From Phymatolithon calcareum (lineage: Eukaryota; Rhodophyta; Florideophyceae; Hapalidiales): a DNA stretch of 64,000 nt. Shown in pieces: positions 21,335-30,512 of the stretch; position 1 is the stretch's first letter; every line of letters begins with the position of its first letter. Below the pieces are notes generated by a model that saw only the letters and a list, made by a program, of their open reading frames with translations, ran no database searches and had not been told where the DNA came from. Position numbers and translations under genes: made by a program. Location: positions 186,001 through 250,000 of the forward strand of contig OZ345368.1 of NCBI GenBank assembly GCA_977006965.1. Reading direction: 5' to 3'.

Positions 21335-22018
21335 TTAGGAATCAAACAGCCCCACATAATGAATCCCATTATGAGTCCATGCATCATGCATAAGCGCACC
21401 CCTAGTTTCTTTCAGTTCTCCAAAGATATGCCGTTCAACGAGTTCCACTAGCGCAAACAGTACCTTCTTAAACGTATTCGTGCAAAAGACTTGGTCGTGC
21501 TTCGAGAATGCACGAACTTCTCCGTCGGTGACGAAACTGATCGGCAATGACTTGAATATGATGAATCGCAGATAGCTATCCATCACCTTCTCACGTTCGG
21601 TGAGCTTCATGACAATAGGGTTCTTGAAACTGAATGAAGTTCTGGAGCGCAGATTACGATCTCTCGTAGCAGGGTGCACTTCCAGAAGATGATCCTCACG
21701 GCCACCACCGATGCAACGCTTCAGGTGATTGTACGGATTCGAAAAACCAATACCCTTCTCGAAACAAAATTCGCTTCCTTCAGTGCATTGATCGCCCTTA
21801 GGACAGAGGTAGACGCAAAACATAACATTTGGTCTTGTTCGAAAGATTGACGTGAATGGATATCTCGAGACTGTTCGCGAAGGAGTTGAATTAGCTGCTG
21901 TACAACTTGTCTCGGCTTCGGTTTCGGAATAGGTAGTACCATGATTGGAAGAGCGAAATTTGTTTAGGTGTTGTCCAGTGGGTCTGGTAGTGTGCATTGG
22001 ATAAATGTACGACTTCAC
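21335..22018 (-). pseudogene. hAT transposase, N-terminal fragment
   Basis: The minus-strand frame ends in MHDAWTHNGIHYVGLFDS, the FDxWTS...Y...V segment after the first catalytic region of hAT transposases. Upstream, FIIFKSLPISFVTDGEVRAFSK is the conserved entry into the catalytic fold, and Cys/His residues around NPYNHLKRCIGG suggest a BED-like finger. The true start is probably MVLPIPKPKP (21942) in another frame, joined by a frameshift. The DDE/dimerisation C-terminus is deleted, so the copy cannot mobilise itself. Confidence 0.7.
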
Positions 22019-22097
22019 TTTTTATATTGACTCTTCTTTCTGTCTTTTCAGAAACGGCACTCTAGACACCCATACCGTTATACTTGAACGCGTGAAT

Positions 22098-22181
22098 GAA
22101 TTCAACCATCCATGTGATCGTTCTGTTGTAGTCGTCTACGCAGACCACTACAACAGAACAATCACATGGATGGTTGAATTC
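22098..22181. repeat. 84-bp palindrome inside hAT copy 1
   Basis: Two roughly 40-bp arms beginning GAATTCAACCATCCATGTGA on each strand, separated by about four bases. Also present, with an even better match between arms, in hAT copy 2 (26387-26470). It would form a long hairpin in single-stranded form. Confidence 0.85.
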
Positions 22182-22506
22182 AGGAACGTTGTAACTGTAT
22201 ACAGTACGTAGAATTTTAAGTACCTAATTAGGTACGTAAAATTCTAAGCGTTAACGCTTATACTGGCCCGAATTATATAATAAAATTAGATGCTACCGAC
22301 AACCAAGTACCACGTACTACGCATGATACATTTGAAGTGATCGTTATTTCCGACAACTCTGCTCTTGTTGAACTATACCCTTTCGTACAACCTACCTACC
22401 AGCAATTCGAATTGCAATTCTTAATCAGAACCCAATTTGGGTCGAATTGCTACGAATTGCAATTAATTGCAATAGCAATGGATTGCGCACGACCCCTGGA
22501 CACAAG

Positions 22507-22910
22507 AAATTAGGAGTGCACTTTGCGCTGTGATTCTATTATGCAAAACGGAACCCGGAGGAAAGCAAGAACTACGAGGGCAAAGCTGAGGACTTGGCAC
22601 AGGCACAGAGGAGTATCTGATACCTTGAAGAGAAAAACAGCTGAACGTTCTAGCGAAGAGGGCCGTGGAAGGAATCGTCACCCACAAGGATGAGAAAATG
22701 CGAACCTATCGGGCATGGAGCGCTACGGAGATCCCTCATCTCAGTACTAGTCCCAGACCTCCGTACTAGTCCCGTCCTCGGGAGAGGGTTTTTGAAGCTT
22801 GGGCTACGACGATAACCCGGATTACACGAAGTTGAGTACATAATCGAAGCTACTAGAGAGTAGCTGCTGAAACGCATTTCCCTTGCAGTCTCATCAGGGC
22901 GCTTAAGAAA
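22507..22910. other. non-coding stretch, nothing recognised
   Basis: A short tandem of ACTAGTCCC-type units lies near 22745-22778. Nothing else was recognised. Confidence 0.4.
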
Positions 22911-22980
22911 GAGGAAATTACTAAAATGACCACGTAGTTCGCCATATTTACTAAAATGACCATGAAGTACCCGTGGTGTT

Positions 22981-23190
22981 ATGACAATGCATTGCTCTGT
23001 CAGCATTGGGCAAGTGGGGCAGCTGATTTTTGCCGGGTCAGAAAATAACTTATCTATCGGCAAAATGAAATCTAAGAGGGCCGCCGGGGCTGGACAAGTT
23101 CGTTACATGACCGCTTATTATGCCTTGCTCGGTGAACGGTTACAAAAGCCAAGTGGAGACTCTTGTTTGGATGAGCCCATTTTTGAGTGA
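22981..23190 (+). CDS. small unknown ORF in left foldback arm
   Basis: A 69-codon frame, with SIGQVGQLIFAGSENNLSIG and MKSKRAAGAGQ, ending LDEPIFE. The same peptide is encoded from the right arm (24094-23834, minus) with about two thirds of residues visibly shared. The shared frame and stop between arms may reflect old coding capacity or just repeat copying. Function unknown. Confidence 0.3.
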   Translation: MTMHCSVSIGQVGQLIFAGSENNLSIGKMKSKRAAGAGQVRYMTAYYALLGERLQKPSGDSCLDEPIFE

Positions 23191-23833
23191 CAAACCCGAT
23201 TTTTGCTGCGAAAAATTGCGAAGCTCTATAAGTTAAGAGCACCTCGGGTCGGCAAAGCTGACTTTGCAATAGGCTAAGACGCGAAGACAGCGCAGTCAAA
23301 AATTTGCGTTGGATTTGCCTTCATCCGAAAATTGCGGGAGAGTTTGCAGTCTTCGCCAAAAGATAGGGCAGAGAGACCATGATTTGCACAACAATTTTGT
23401 AAAAGATTGGAAAAGCAGGAATTGTAAAGAATAGAGGAAATTACTAAAATGACCCCGAGGCAGCTGTGGTATTATGATATCGATTATTTCTGTCAGCTCT
23501 CCGCTCACAGTCCAGTTTCTATGTCCCTTCGTACCTTCTGCCCATTTACAGTTATATGAGGTGCCGCAGCCCGAAAGTATTCTTTAAAATTCTTAGTTTT
23601 CCAATCTTTTACGAATTTGTTTTGCAAATCATGGTCTCTCTGCCCTATCTTTTCGCGAAGACAGGAAACTATCCCTCAATTTTTGAATGACAGCAAATCC
23701 AACAAAAATTTCTGTCTGCGCTGTCTTTGCGTCTTAGCCTATTCCAAATTCAGCTTTGTCCACTCATGGTGCGCTTAATGTATAGATATTCGAAATATTT
23801 CGCAACACAAAATCGCGTTTCACAGCTATTTTC

Positions 23834-24094
23834 TCACTCAAAAATGGGCTCGTCCAACGAAGAGTCTCCATGTGGCTTTCGCATAGATGACGTAGCGTAT
23901 TCACCGAGCAAAGGCCCATCACGTGCGGGATAATGTATGTAACAAACCAAGGCATAACAAACGGTCATGTATGCAACTTGTCCAGCCCCAACGACCCTCT
24001 TAGATTTCATTTTGCTAATAGATAAGGTATTTTCTGACCCGGCAAAAATCAGATGCCCCAATTGCCCAATGCTGACAGAATAGAGCAATGTCAT
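23834..24094 (-). CDS. small unknown ORF in right foldback arm
   Basis: An 86-codon partner of the frame in the left arm, with SIGQLGHLIFAGSENTLSIS and MKSKRVVGAGQ, ending LDEPIFE. It is longer by the arm-specific insertion. No recognised domain. Confidence 0.3.
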   Translation of the reverse strand: MTLLYSVSIGQLGHLIFAGSENTLSISKMKSKRVVGAGQVAYMTVCYALVCYIHYPARDGPLLGEYATSSMRKPHGDSSLDEPIFE

Positions 24095-24134
24095 AACACC
24101 ACGTGTGTTTCGTGGTCATTTTAGTAATTTCCTC

Positions 24135-24300
24135 TAAAGAATATTTTCGGGCAATGTGCAACTACAGCACCTCATATCACTGTAAATGGGCACAAGGTGC
24201 GAATAGACGATGAAACTGGACCGTGGACGTATTGCTAACAGAAATAATTAATATCATAATACCACAGGTGCCTCGTGGTCATTTTAGTTAATGGAAGAGC
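24135..24300. repeat. remnant inverted partner of the foldback loop
   Basis: 24140-24295 is an inverted, diverged copy of the loop at about 23432-23590 (CACCTCATAT...CTGTAAATGGGC shared), ending CGTGGTCATTTTAGTTAATG. This indicates a second, nested element of the same family. Confidence 0.55.
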
Positions 24301-24520
24301 ACCATCACCGCGAGGCCAAATTGCTAAAAATTCCTAGTACTTTCCTCTTTTGAAATAGGAAATTGCTAAAATGACCGCGTACTTTGCTGTACTTAAATTC
24401 CAAATTCAAAAAAAGTTCTAGTCCCGCCTGTCGACCCTTGTCTTGCAAGTTCGGAATGGTTTGCAAGCTCGTGCTGCGGTAAGGATCTGCTCTGCAAGAG
24501 TGGAGTGTGATTCATACCGC

Positions 24521-24643
24521 CGCGAGCTCCAAAGAGGGTTCTCAAGCGCAGGACAGGCGACCATGGCGCCAGTAGTGGCCGTGGCACAAGGGTCGGACCA
24601 TGCCGATTTACGAACACATCTGAAAGCGATTTTCTATGGTATA
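24521..24643 (+). pseudogene. PAP2 phosphatase pseudogene fragment
   Basis: The plus strand encodes SSAGQATMAPVVAVAQ then DHADLRTHLKAIFY, matching SCAGQSPMVPVGAVAQ and DHGDLRTHLKAIFY of the intact PAP2 gene at 40249-41364. Only about 40 codons remain. It lies upstream of the exportin-7 pseudogene in the same transcriptional order as the intact pair, so it is part of a duplicated two-gene block. A LINE-A-like A-tail (about 24398-24418) precedes it. Confidence 0.7.
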
Positions 24644-25047
24644 GAACGACTCTAAATCTGATCGATTCCTTTTCCCATCATCAAGACGGTGTACTGCATG
24701 GTAAGTGTCGAGACCGCAATTATTTGCGGGATTCAGAACTTGAGCAAGAGATTCGAGAAGACATGAGAGGAGAGATCGACATGAAATGGTAACAGCTGAA
24801 CTGCAGCAGAAACCGCATAACCGGGCGACTCTCTCGGAATTTATCAGAAGATATATTGATGTGTGGTGCAAATTGGATTCTGTAGCGTATTCAATTTACC
24901 TTCCACGTAGTCTACATCAATCCTGGTAGGTTCTTGTTTTCCCCAAAACACTATAAAAAGCGCCGAACTAATCCATCGATGGAGTTCGGCAAGCAAGTAT
25001 AACCCAGAGAATATTATCGCTTCAACTCATTCCGACGGTCAAGGTCC
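24644..25047. other. spacer; possible core-promoter-like TATA only
   Basis: CACTATAAAAAG occurs near 24950, followed by a short stem GCCGAACT...AGTTCGGC. No coding sequence was recognised, and a role is not shown. Confidence 0.25.
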
Positions 25048-25159
25048 CTAGTGTCTATGTGCCGAAACCCCTCAATTGAGTGGCGATTTGAAAGCTCGAA
25101 AAAATCCATAAAGCAAATTCGAAACAGATCGCTGACGCCATATTCGTAAAGCCTGGCTC

Positions 25160-25378
25160 ATGTTCTGTGCGAGGAGTATTCACACTACTACCTTAAATTC
25201 GCTTCGTTCGGCGCTGGCGACGAAAATATGTTGGTCACTCAGAAGTACCAGACCTTCCATTCCAGGAGAAAAACACCGGCCGCGCGCGGTCGGTACATCA
25301 GTACCAGGGGTCGTGCGCAATCCATTGCTATTGCAATTAATTGCAATTCGTAGCAATTCGACACAAATTGGGTTCTGA
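25160..25378 (+). pseudogene. piggyBac-like transposase N-terminus, cut by hAT insertion
   Basis: TTLNSLRSALATKICWSLRS and EKHRPRAVGTSV match TTLKPRRSPVGTKICWSLRK and EKDPRRVVGAAV of copy 2 (39559-39400, minus). From 25305 the frame runs into the hAT element. The transposase resumes at about 26987 (HTKAASVSGLAECSRLYGA), exactly after the right 8-bp duplication. Confidence 0.65.
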
Positions 25379-25511
25379 TGAAGAATTGCAATTCGAATTG
25401 CTGGTAGGTAGGTTGTACGAAAGTGTATAGTTCAGCAAGAGCAGAGTTGTCGGAAATAACGATCACTTCAAATGTATCATGCGTAGTACGTGGTAATTGG
25501 TTGTCGGTAGC

Positions 25512-26201
25512 TGTCGAGAAAACTCTACGAAACGCGGTAGAATAGGCCGAGCACCTCAGGACGATTATTCCCGGTGCCTCGCTCGCAGAACCGGCGCGTG
25601 GCGGTACAATGGTAGTGCGGGCCGTACGCGTGAACTGCTTATTGAGCGGGCGGCGCCTCCCAGGCGTACTCGGGTACGGGGGGAGACGGTGTGTGAAGCA
25701 GGATGTGTGTACTTGTACTTGATTCCGGCTTGCCGAGTTTAATGAGATGGGAAACTAGTCTAGCTTATATAGTATCCATCTACAGGGGGAGCTCGAGACT
25801 GATTTGGCTTAGACTGTCGCCGATGGCAAACAATGAACCGCACTCTAATTGAGATGTTTCGGTTCGCAACGTATGCGTGCCGTTAGGTACTAGCAATTTA
25901 GCGTAAGCATTGCAGGTAGTCTCGAGAGATGTGCTCGGTGTTCTGCACAGCGAGCTCTTGTTTCGGTTAGGTTTTCTGTAGGCTATTGTCGGTACGCAAC
26001 CGACAATACTGATTGTCTTCTCGTCTTGAACGTCAATCACGGGTGATCATTGCTTGACCGTTGACTGGCTCCGTGAGGGTGTGCCAGGGTGAGCACATAT
26101 AACCGATAGATGAACGGTTCATATGTTGAGGAAGCACTGTCTGCCTGGCTGACGATCGATGAGAGATGATAGTTACTTCTCGCAGGACCGAATCGGCGAC
26201 A
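25512..26201. mobile_element. solo LTR
   Basis: A 690-bp insertion absent from hAT copy 1. It starts TGTCG and ends CGACA (the TG...CA rule of LTRs) and is flanked by the 5-bp duplication GTAGC (25507-25511 and 26202-26206). A TATA-like TTATATAG lies near 25765. There is no coding sequence. Whether it belongs to a copia or gypsy family cannot be told. Confidence 0.8.
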
Positions 26202-26248
26202 GTAGCATCTAATTTTATTATAACTCGGGCCAGTATAAGCGTTCAAGC

Positions 26249-26320
26249 GGGGGAGCACTGCACCATTTTGGCCCAAATCAACTAAATAACTATCAGGCCA
26301 AAATGTTGCCGTGCTCCCCT
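26249..26320. repeat. 72-bp foldback insertion
   Basis: Starts GGGGGAGCAC and ends GTGCTCCCC, with inner arms CCATTTTGGCC / GGCCAAAATG. It is absent at the equivalent point of hAT copy 1 (near 22245), so it is a recent tiny insertion. No clean target duplication is seen. Confidence 0.55.
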
Positions 26321-26386
26321 AGTGAATTTTACGTACCTAATTAGGTACGTAAAATTCTACGTACTGTATACAGTTACAACGTTCCT

Positions 26387-26470
26387 GAATTCAACCATCC
26401 ATGTGATCGTTCTGTTGTAGTGGTCTGCGTAGACCACTACAACAGAACGATCACATGGATGGTTGAATTC
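26387..26470. repeat. 84-bp palindrome inside hAT copy 2
   Basis: 40-bp arms starting GAATTCAACCATCCATGTGA with a 4-base centre (GCGT) and no arm mismatch that I can see. Counterpart of 22098-22181. Confidence 0.85.
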
Positions 26471-26986
26471 ATTCATCCGTTCAAGTATAACGGTATGGGT
26501 GTCTATAGTGCCGTTTCTGAAAAGACAGACAGAAGAGTCAATATAAAAAGTGAAGTCGTACATTTATCCAAAGCAAACTACCAGACCCACTCGACAACAC
26601 CTAAACAAATTTCGCTCTTCCAATCATGGTACTACCTATTCCGAAACCGAAGCCGAAACAAGTTGTACAGCAGCTAATGCAACTCCTTCGCGAACAGCCT
26701 CGAGATATCCATTCACGTCAATCAACCGCTCTTACTGGGATGATCAAACTGTGAAGGAAGCTATGTCAAGCGTTGTCAACCAGCGTGTTGAACAGGCTAT
26801 CGCAGAAGACGAAAGTTTCGTACACCTAGGAGAAGAGGCATGAATAAACAATTAACTTGACTATTGCGGGAAGTATTCAAATTGCAATCCGAATTGCTGA
26901 CTAACCGTAGTGAGCAATTGAATTGTTTAATTGCGCGACAAGCAGCAATGTCGAGCAATGGAATTGGCACTACCCCTGATCAGTAC

Positions 26987-27430
26987 ACACCAAGGCAGCA
27001 TCGGTAAGCGGTCTTGCAGAGTGCTCCAGACTATACGGAGCCATTTCGGAGTCAAAAAAGGTGAGTAGTATGGTTCAGAATGTACTCGGGGAAAAAATCA
27101 ATGGTCGAGGGAGCATGTCACATCCCGTGAAATGGATTCTGATTCGTCATCCATTGAAAAAGACTAAGATTAAGAAAGGCCACATTGTCAATGTTAAGGC
27201 AGAGAACGTTGACGATGACATTCCAGACGCTGAGCAGCTTGAACCGAGCCAACACCGGCAAAGCGCGGTACCGCCCAGGCCTGCTTACAGTGTTCATCCT
27301 TCCCAATCTTCATCGCGAAACGCCTGTTTATCGTCTACAGTCGCGATCACATGCTACTTAGAAGGGCACGTAAGCTTCGATACAACCTTCAGAAGGTCCA
27401 AAAGCCCTCTTCCGAGCACTCTCGCCTAAG
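26987..27430 (+). pseudogene. piggyBac-like transposase, N-terminal region continued
   Basis: Continues the N-terminus after the hAT insertion: HTKAASVSGLAECSRLYGA, then KTKIKKGHIVNVKA and a Pro/Ser-rich stretch with PAYSVHPSQSSSRNA. Copy 2 reads HTKATSLTSLAECCRLYGA at the equivalent site. The open frame from 27061 ends at 27429. Confidence 0.55.
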
Positions 27431-27469
27431 ACTTACAGGTCCCTTGAGACCAAACATCGCACCGGGAAC

Positions 27470-27688
27470 TTGATGGCATCACGCCCGACCACGAGACGAA
27501 TACGTGCGCTCATTGGGCGCCAAGGGACAAGCGGTTTTTACTCTCAGTTGCGGAAACTTCGCACTCTAAACGGAGACTTCTTATATGAGAATTGTGGTAT
27601 TGGACTTCATTCGAAGTACGATTGCGTGGTGACGATGTTTCCCCAAGTTACCTGCGAAAACTTGCTGCTTGGACGTCCGCTAAGCTGA
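27470..27688 (+). pseudogene. piggyBac-like transposase, mid-N region
   Basis: LRKLRTLNGDFLYENCGIGLHSKYDCVVTMFPQV matches, in pieces, FWKVRTINGEVISENGGIGFHTPYDSFMTMF of copy 2 (38886-38506, minus). It ends by frameshift shortly before the SINE. Confidence 0.6.
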
Positions 27689-27740
27689 GAAGAAAAGGGC
27701 GAAAAGAGACTGCAGTGACAGAGCCCATTAAGTTTTTCGA

Positions 27741-28027
27741 TCCACCTGTGGTATAGTGGTAAAACTGCCTCCGCGCACCTGTGCGCATGTTTCGGTATGA
27801 TACAGGAAGGAATGTGAGGTCGCCGGTTCGAGTCCTGTCCCAAACAAGAATTGAATTACGTTCCGCGAAGGGCACACGGATTTCGCCGTGTAGTGGTGTG
27901 CCGCAGTACTCGCGGGAAGCAGTTACGCGAGTACCCAGAATGGATCCAGCTCATGAACATCTTAGAGGCCCCCTAGATGTGAGCTACCTTAGCGTAGCTC
28001 GAATATCATGCAATAAACAAACAAACA
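27741..28027 (+). mobile_element. tRNA-derived SINE, full length
   Basis: A 287-bp SINE flanked by AAGTTTTTCGA (27730-27740 and 28028-28038). The head has pol III boxes: A box TGGTATAGTGG at 27749-27759 and B box GGTTCGAGTCC at 27825-27835. The body contains AGAATGGATCCAGCTCATGA, and the tail is ATAAACAAACAAACAAA. The uninterrupted sequence at the same place in piggyBac copy 2 confirms the insertion. A second, truncated copy lies at 47163-47367. Confidence 0.85.
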
Positions 28028-28039
28028 AAGTTTTTCGAA

Positions 28040-28480
28040 ATACTCGTCCTCATGCAAGAGTTGAGTTCGGCGCTGAGAGCGCTTTCTGGAAGTCTACCAG
28101 GCCCAAGAAGTATTTCCCCGGCCCTTCTTATTCCAAAAAAGGGATGCCGGTGGTGGAATACCTCCGGTTGATTTCATTCAGAGTGCAATCAAGTGAATTA
28201 GCCGACATATACTCTGCGCAGTACCGCTGGTCACCTCGGTCAAGATTATGTCGATCCGACGAATGACCACAGAAAGCACACTGTGTCAAAGAGATTTTGA
28301 ACTCGAGATGGCACACGAAATCGCAGTTCTGTGTTGTCTTGTGGTCGCGTATGCCGGTATAAGGCGCATTGCATTTGTGGATTCATACTTGGTGAGTGCT
28401 GACTCTGCAGAGATTCAACAAGTGGGCCTATATATAGTTCATAGGGGCCATCTAACTCTTCTGGCGATTTTATTGGTTGT
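28040..28480 (+). pseudogene. piggyBac-like transposase catalytic-core remains
   Basis: After the SINE: FWKSTRPKKYFPGPSYSKKG and VVEYLRLISFR correspond to LWKSSMGNKYILAPSFSNSG and RFSEYLLCVTF of copy 2. Further on, IAFVDSYLVSADSAEIQQVGLYIV matches the piggyBac DSYF..S...AE.L...GL block that holds a catalytic Asp. Several frame changes. Confidence 0.6.
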
Positions 28481-28699
28481 TAGCTAGCTGTTATTTATGG
28501 TGACCATGCAGAATGTCAGCAGCATATGACGCAGAGAAGGTTCTGTGAAGTGCCGGGCGAGCAACTCATCGAGTGCATTTGACACGCGCATTACTTGTCG
28601 ACGTTCAGTCGCGCCAGAGCGTACATTTGCATTCCAGAGCAGTGTTGGACGCCACGTTACCCCTAAGAAAAGTAAAAGGATGACTCCAGAGGTCATGAT

Positions 28700-28897
28700 A
28701 ACTACTTTTGTTGTGCAAAACAACTGCAGAGTTTGAAAATGCAAGACCTCCACCATTGTGTTCTTACAATGCAATACGCTTGATAGTGCCACAATATACA
28801 TTAGCGAGATTTCTACTGTTAGGAACTGCTTCAATAAGCATGCTGAAGACATCTATGACCTAGGCGCTGTTGATGCGCTTGATGGCGAGTAGCTTTC
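28700..28897 (+). pseudogene. piggyBac-like transposase Cys-rich C-terminus
   Basis: Reads TTFVVQNNCRV, stop, KCKTSTIVFLQCNTLDSATIYI, RNCFNKHAEDIYDL. Equivalent tails occur in copy 2 (MTTLAVQNNCRV, stop, ICGTSTGRNCFAKHVEHIHEL) and at 53750-53950. The UGA stop after NNCRV is shared by copies 1 and 2, so they descend from an already damaged master. Confidence 0.55.
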
Positions 28898-29149
28898 ACG
28901 AGCAAAAAATTAAATAATTCTCGTTCCCTCAATTGAGGGAAGAGTGCCCCTCAATTAAGGGTAAATTTCCGGCACATAGACACTAGGCCTTGACCTGTTG
29001 AAGATCGCACGTGACTCCCAAGGGTCCCTTTGTTATCAAAGGACCACACAATTTACTTGCGATATACTATTCGTTCTTCCGCTCCAAAGGGTTTCTGAAA
29101 AGGACCACACAGTTGAAGAGCGTAAACTAAGCTTTACGACAGTAAGAGC

Positions 29150-30037
29150 TCGTCCTTAACCCACTCCACTCCCGCAGAGCATGGTTGCTACCAGAGCCGA
29201 AAGGATCATGTCGGCCTTCCTCCGGTACAAGCCACGTACCAAGCGTCTGAGTCTGTGCGTGAGCCTTTTCATAGTTTTGAAGTTAAACTTTCTGAGTATT
29301 TACAAGGCTGCCGCAGAAGGTGGACAATAGTGCGAGAATATATGATAGAGCGGATTTGCGGCATTGGTGTACGATAGCACTAGGCACTGGGAGTTTTTGT
29401 CTCCTCCGACGCTCATGTGTTTGTAAAGACCCCGATCAAGAAGTATTGCTGGCTGGCTCAAGTGCACCCCAAAAAAGCCTGTTGTACTGCAGTGTATCAC
29501 AAACCCTGAATCAAAGAAAAGTGTTGGTTCCACCGCGTCACCCAGTAGAAAGTTCGGATGGCCACGGCAACCGTGTCCCCTGCGAGTAATGGCTCCAACG
29601 CTATGCCCAGCGATCTTGCTAGCGTGGAGAAAATGTATGAGCAGTTGTACACTGCTCAAGATTCAAATTTCAGAAAGCAAGCCGAGTCCATCCTGCTTTC
29701 ACTCTCCACGAGCACATGTCATCTCCCCAAATGCGCCATGATTCTCGAAAACTCAAGCGTACGTCTGATCACTAAATGCTGACCACCTTGCATTACTTTG
29801 ATCCAGCCTCAATTCAGTGGTCTGACTTTCTTCTGCCGATCTCCCTTGCGTTCTTTTTCACAAATTCCCTGTGCACAAAAGTTTTCTGCGTGGATTCTGA
29901 AAAAGCTAGTAACAAGTCATTGGGTCCAGCTATCGAAGAATGAGCGCGAGCAAATACGCAATTATGTGCTGAATTATCTCGCCCGGAACGGACCGCAGCT
30001 TCAGTCCCTTGTGATAGTGTAACTTAGCACTTTGCTG
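29150..30037 (+). pseudogene. exportin-7 pseudogene, 5' part
   Basis: Duplicate of the intact exportin-7 locus. Upstream spacer 29150-29557 aligns with 37855-38037 plus 39691-40020 and carries the empty CTAG site (29380-29383). Exon 1 is 29558-29758 (67 codons, same length as in the intact gene) and the intron is 29759-29863. The splice acceptor reads CACAA where the intact gene has CACAG, and the following ATG is ATT. Exon 2 gains a stop at 30020-30022 and is broken at 30037 by LINE-B. The rest of the gene resumes at 43741. Confidence 0.85.
30026..30037. repeat. 12-bp target duplication of LINE-B, left copy
   Basis: AGCACTTTGCTG, repeated at 43741-43752. In the intact exportin-7 gene the sequence occurs once. 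It proves that the two pseudogene parts were contiguous before LINE-B inserted. Confidence 0.85.
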
Positions 30038-30456
30038 TTTTTTTTTTTTGAATTTGGAATTTATTAAACGCCCTCAGTAACACTCATGAGACTGCAAGGG
30101 AGATGCGTTTCAGTAGCTACGTTGTAGCTTCGATCATATATTCAAATACTTGTAACCCGGGTTAACGTCGTAGCCCTAGCTGCAAAAACCCTCTCCCGTA
30201 AAAGGGCGGAGGGAAAAGCTTGGGGTCCACTGATCAGATTTCCTCAATTGGCGCCTTGTCTATTCCATGTCGTCGTAAAAGACGATAGTGAAGAAGAGTA
30301 GCTTGTCTAGAGCTTTTTCAGTGATATCAATCTCCTCTTTGGTCAGTTGATATCTTCCGAGGTATTCTTCCAGGTTGCTCATGAGGATTGGCACAGTATC
30401 ACCGAACTTGTCTGTGAGAAGTGATGTGCTCAGTGGGGGAAACCGACCGAATGCCC
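30038..30456 (-). mobile_element. LINE-B (family A), 3' part
   Basis: A T-run followed by the family-A 3' UTR and the end of the C-terminal coding region, nearly matching 1841-2255. The homology stops at GACCGAATGCC (30455). The 5' part of the same insertion is found at 41386-43740, collinear on the minus strand. Confidence 0.85.
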
Positions 30457-30512
30457 AAAGGTGGACTTGAAATTACCGTTAGTCATTTGTTTCTTTCTTT
30501 CTTTTATTGCAG

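Larger units (their letters stand above)
21101..22498 (-). mobile_element. hAT element copy 1 (deletion derivative)
   Basis: Flanked by the perfect 8-bp duplication GACACAAG (21093-21100 and 22499-22506). Terminal inverted repeats begin CAGGGGTAGTGCCAATTCCA on the left and CAGGGGTCGTGCGCAATCCA (reversed) on the right. An 8-bp TSD and CAGGG ends are hAT hallmarks, and the internal minus-strand ORF is the N-terminal part of a hAT transposase. An 84-bp near-perfect palindrome lies at 22098-22181. The transposase C-terminus is missing. Confidence 0.9.
22911..24134. mobile_element. foldback element with about 520-bp inverted arms
   Basis: The left arm (22911 to about 23430) and right arm (about 23578-24134) are inverted copies, both starting GAGGAAATTACTAAAATGAC. 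A unique loop of about 145 bp contains a further GAGGAAATTACTAAAATGAC. The arms differ by scattered substitutions and a block of about 35 bp present only in the right arm (near 23920-23955). Each arm carries a small open frame ending DEPIFE. Its superfamily is unknown; no target duplication was established because related termini are nested. Confidence 0.75.
25305..26978 (+). mobile_element. hAT element copy 2, nested in the piggyBac-like element
   Basis: A perfect 8-bp duplication ATCAGTAC (25297-25304 and 26979-26986) and the same CAGGGGT ends as copy 1, in opposite orientation. It keeps only the start of the hAT transposase (near 26550-26720, MKSYIYP..., and MVLPIPKPKPKQVVQQL in the neighbouring frame) and an end segment (QAIAEDESFVHLGEEA). 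It carries a 690-bp solo LTR and a 72-bp foldback not found in copy 1. Confidence 0.9.
25052..28982 (+). mobile_element. piggyBac-like element copy 1 with nested insertions
   Basis: The ends TGTCTATGTGCCG...CGGCACATAGACA are flanked by CTAG on both sides (25048-25051 and 28983-28986). Palindromic CCTCAATTGAGG boxes lie just inside the ends. After removing a hAT copy (25305-26978) and a SINE (27741-28027), the remainder encodes pieces of a DDE_Tnp_1_7 transposase in order: N-terminus (25160 on), middle (27470-27688, 28040-28265), VDSYLVSADSAEIQQVGLYIV (near 28385) and the Cys-rich tail (28700-28890). Frameshifts make it inactive. Confidence 0.8.

Noticed and set aside
26357-26563. Small ORFs at hAT palindromes (MYDFTFYID...)
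   Set aside because: They read across the palindrome and appear on both strands of both copies; no independent support.
25052-28982. Tc1/mariner assignment for the TGTCTATG elements
   Set aside because: TA flanks alone would allow it, but the transposase pieces match piggyBac motifs and not the Tc1 DDE/D pattern.
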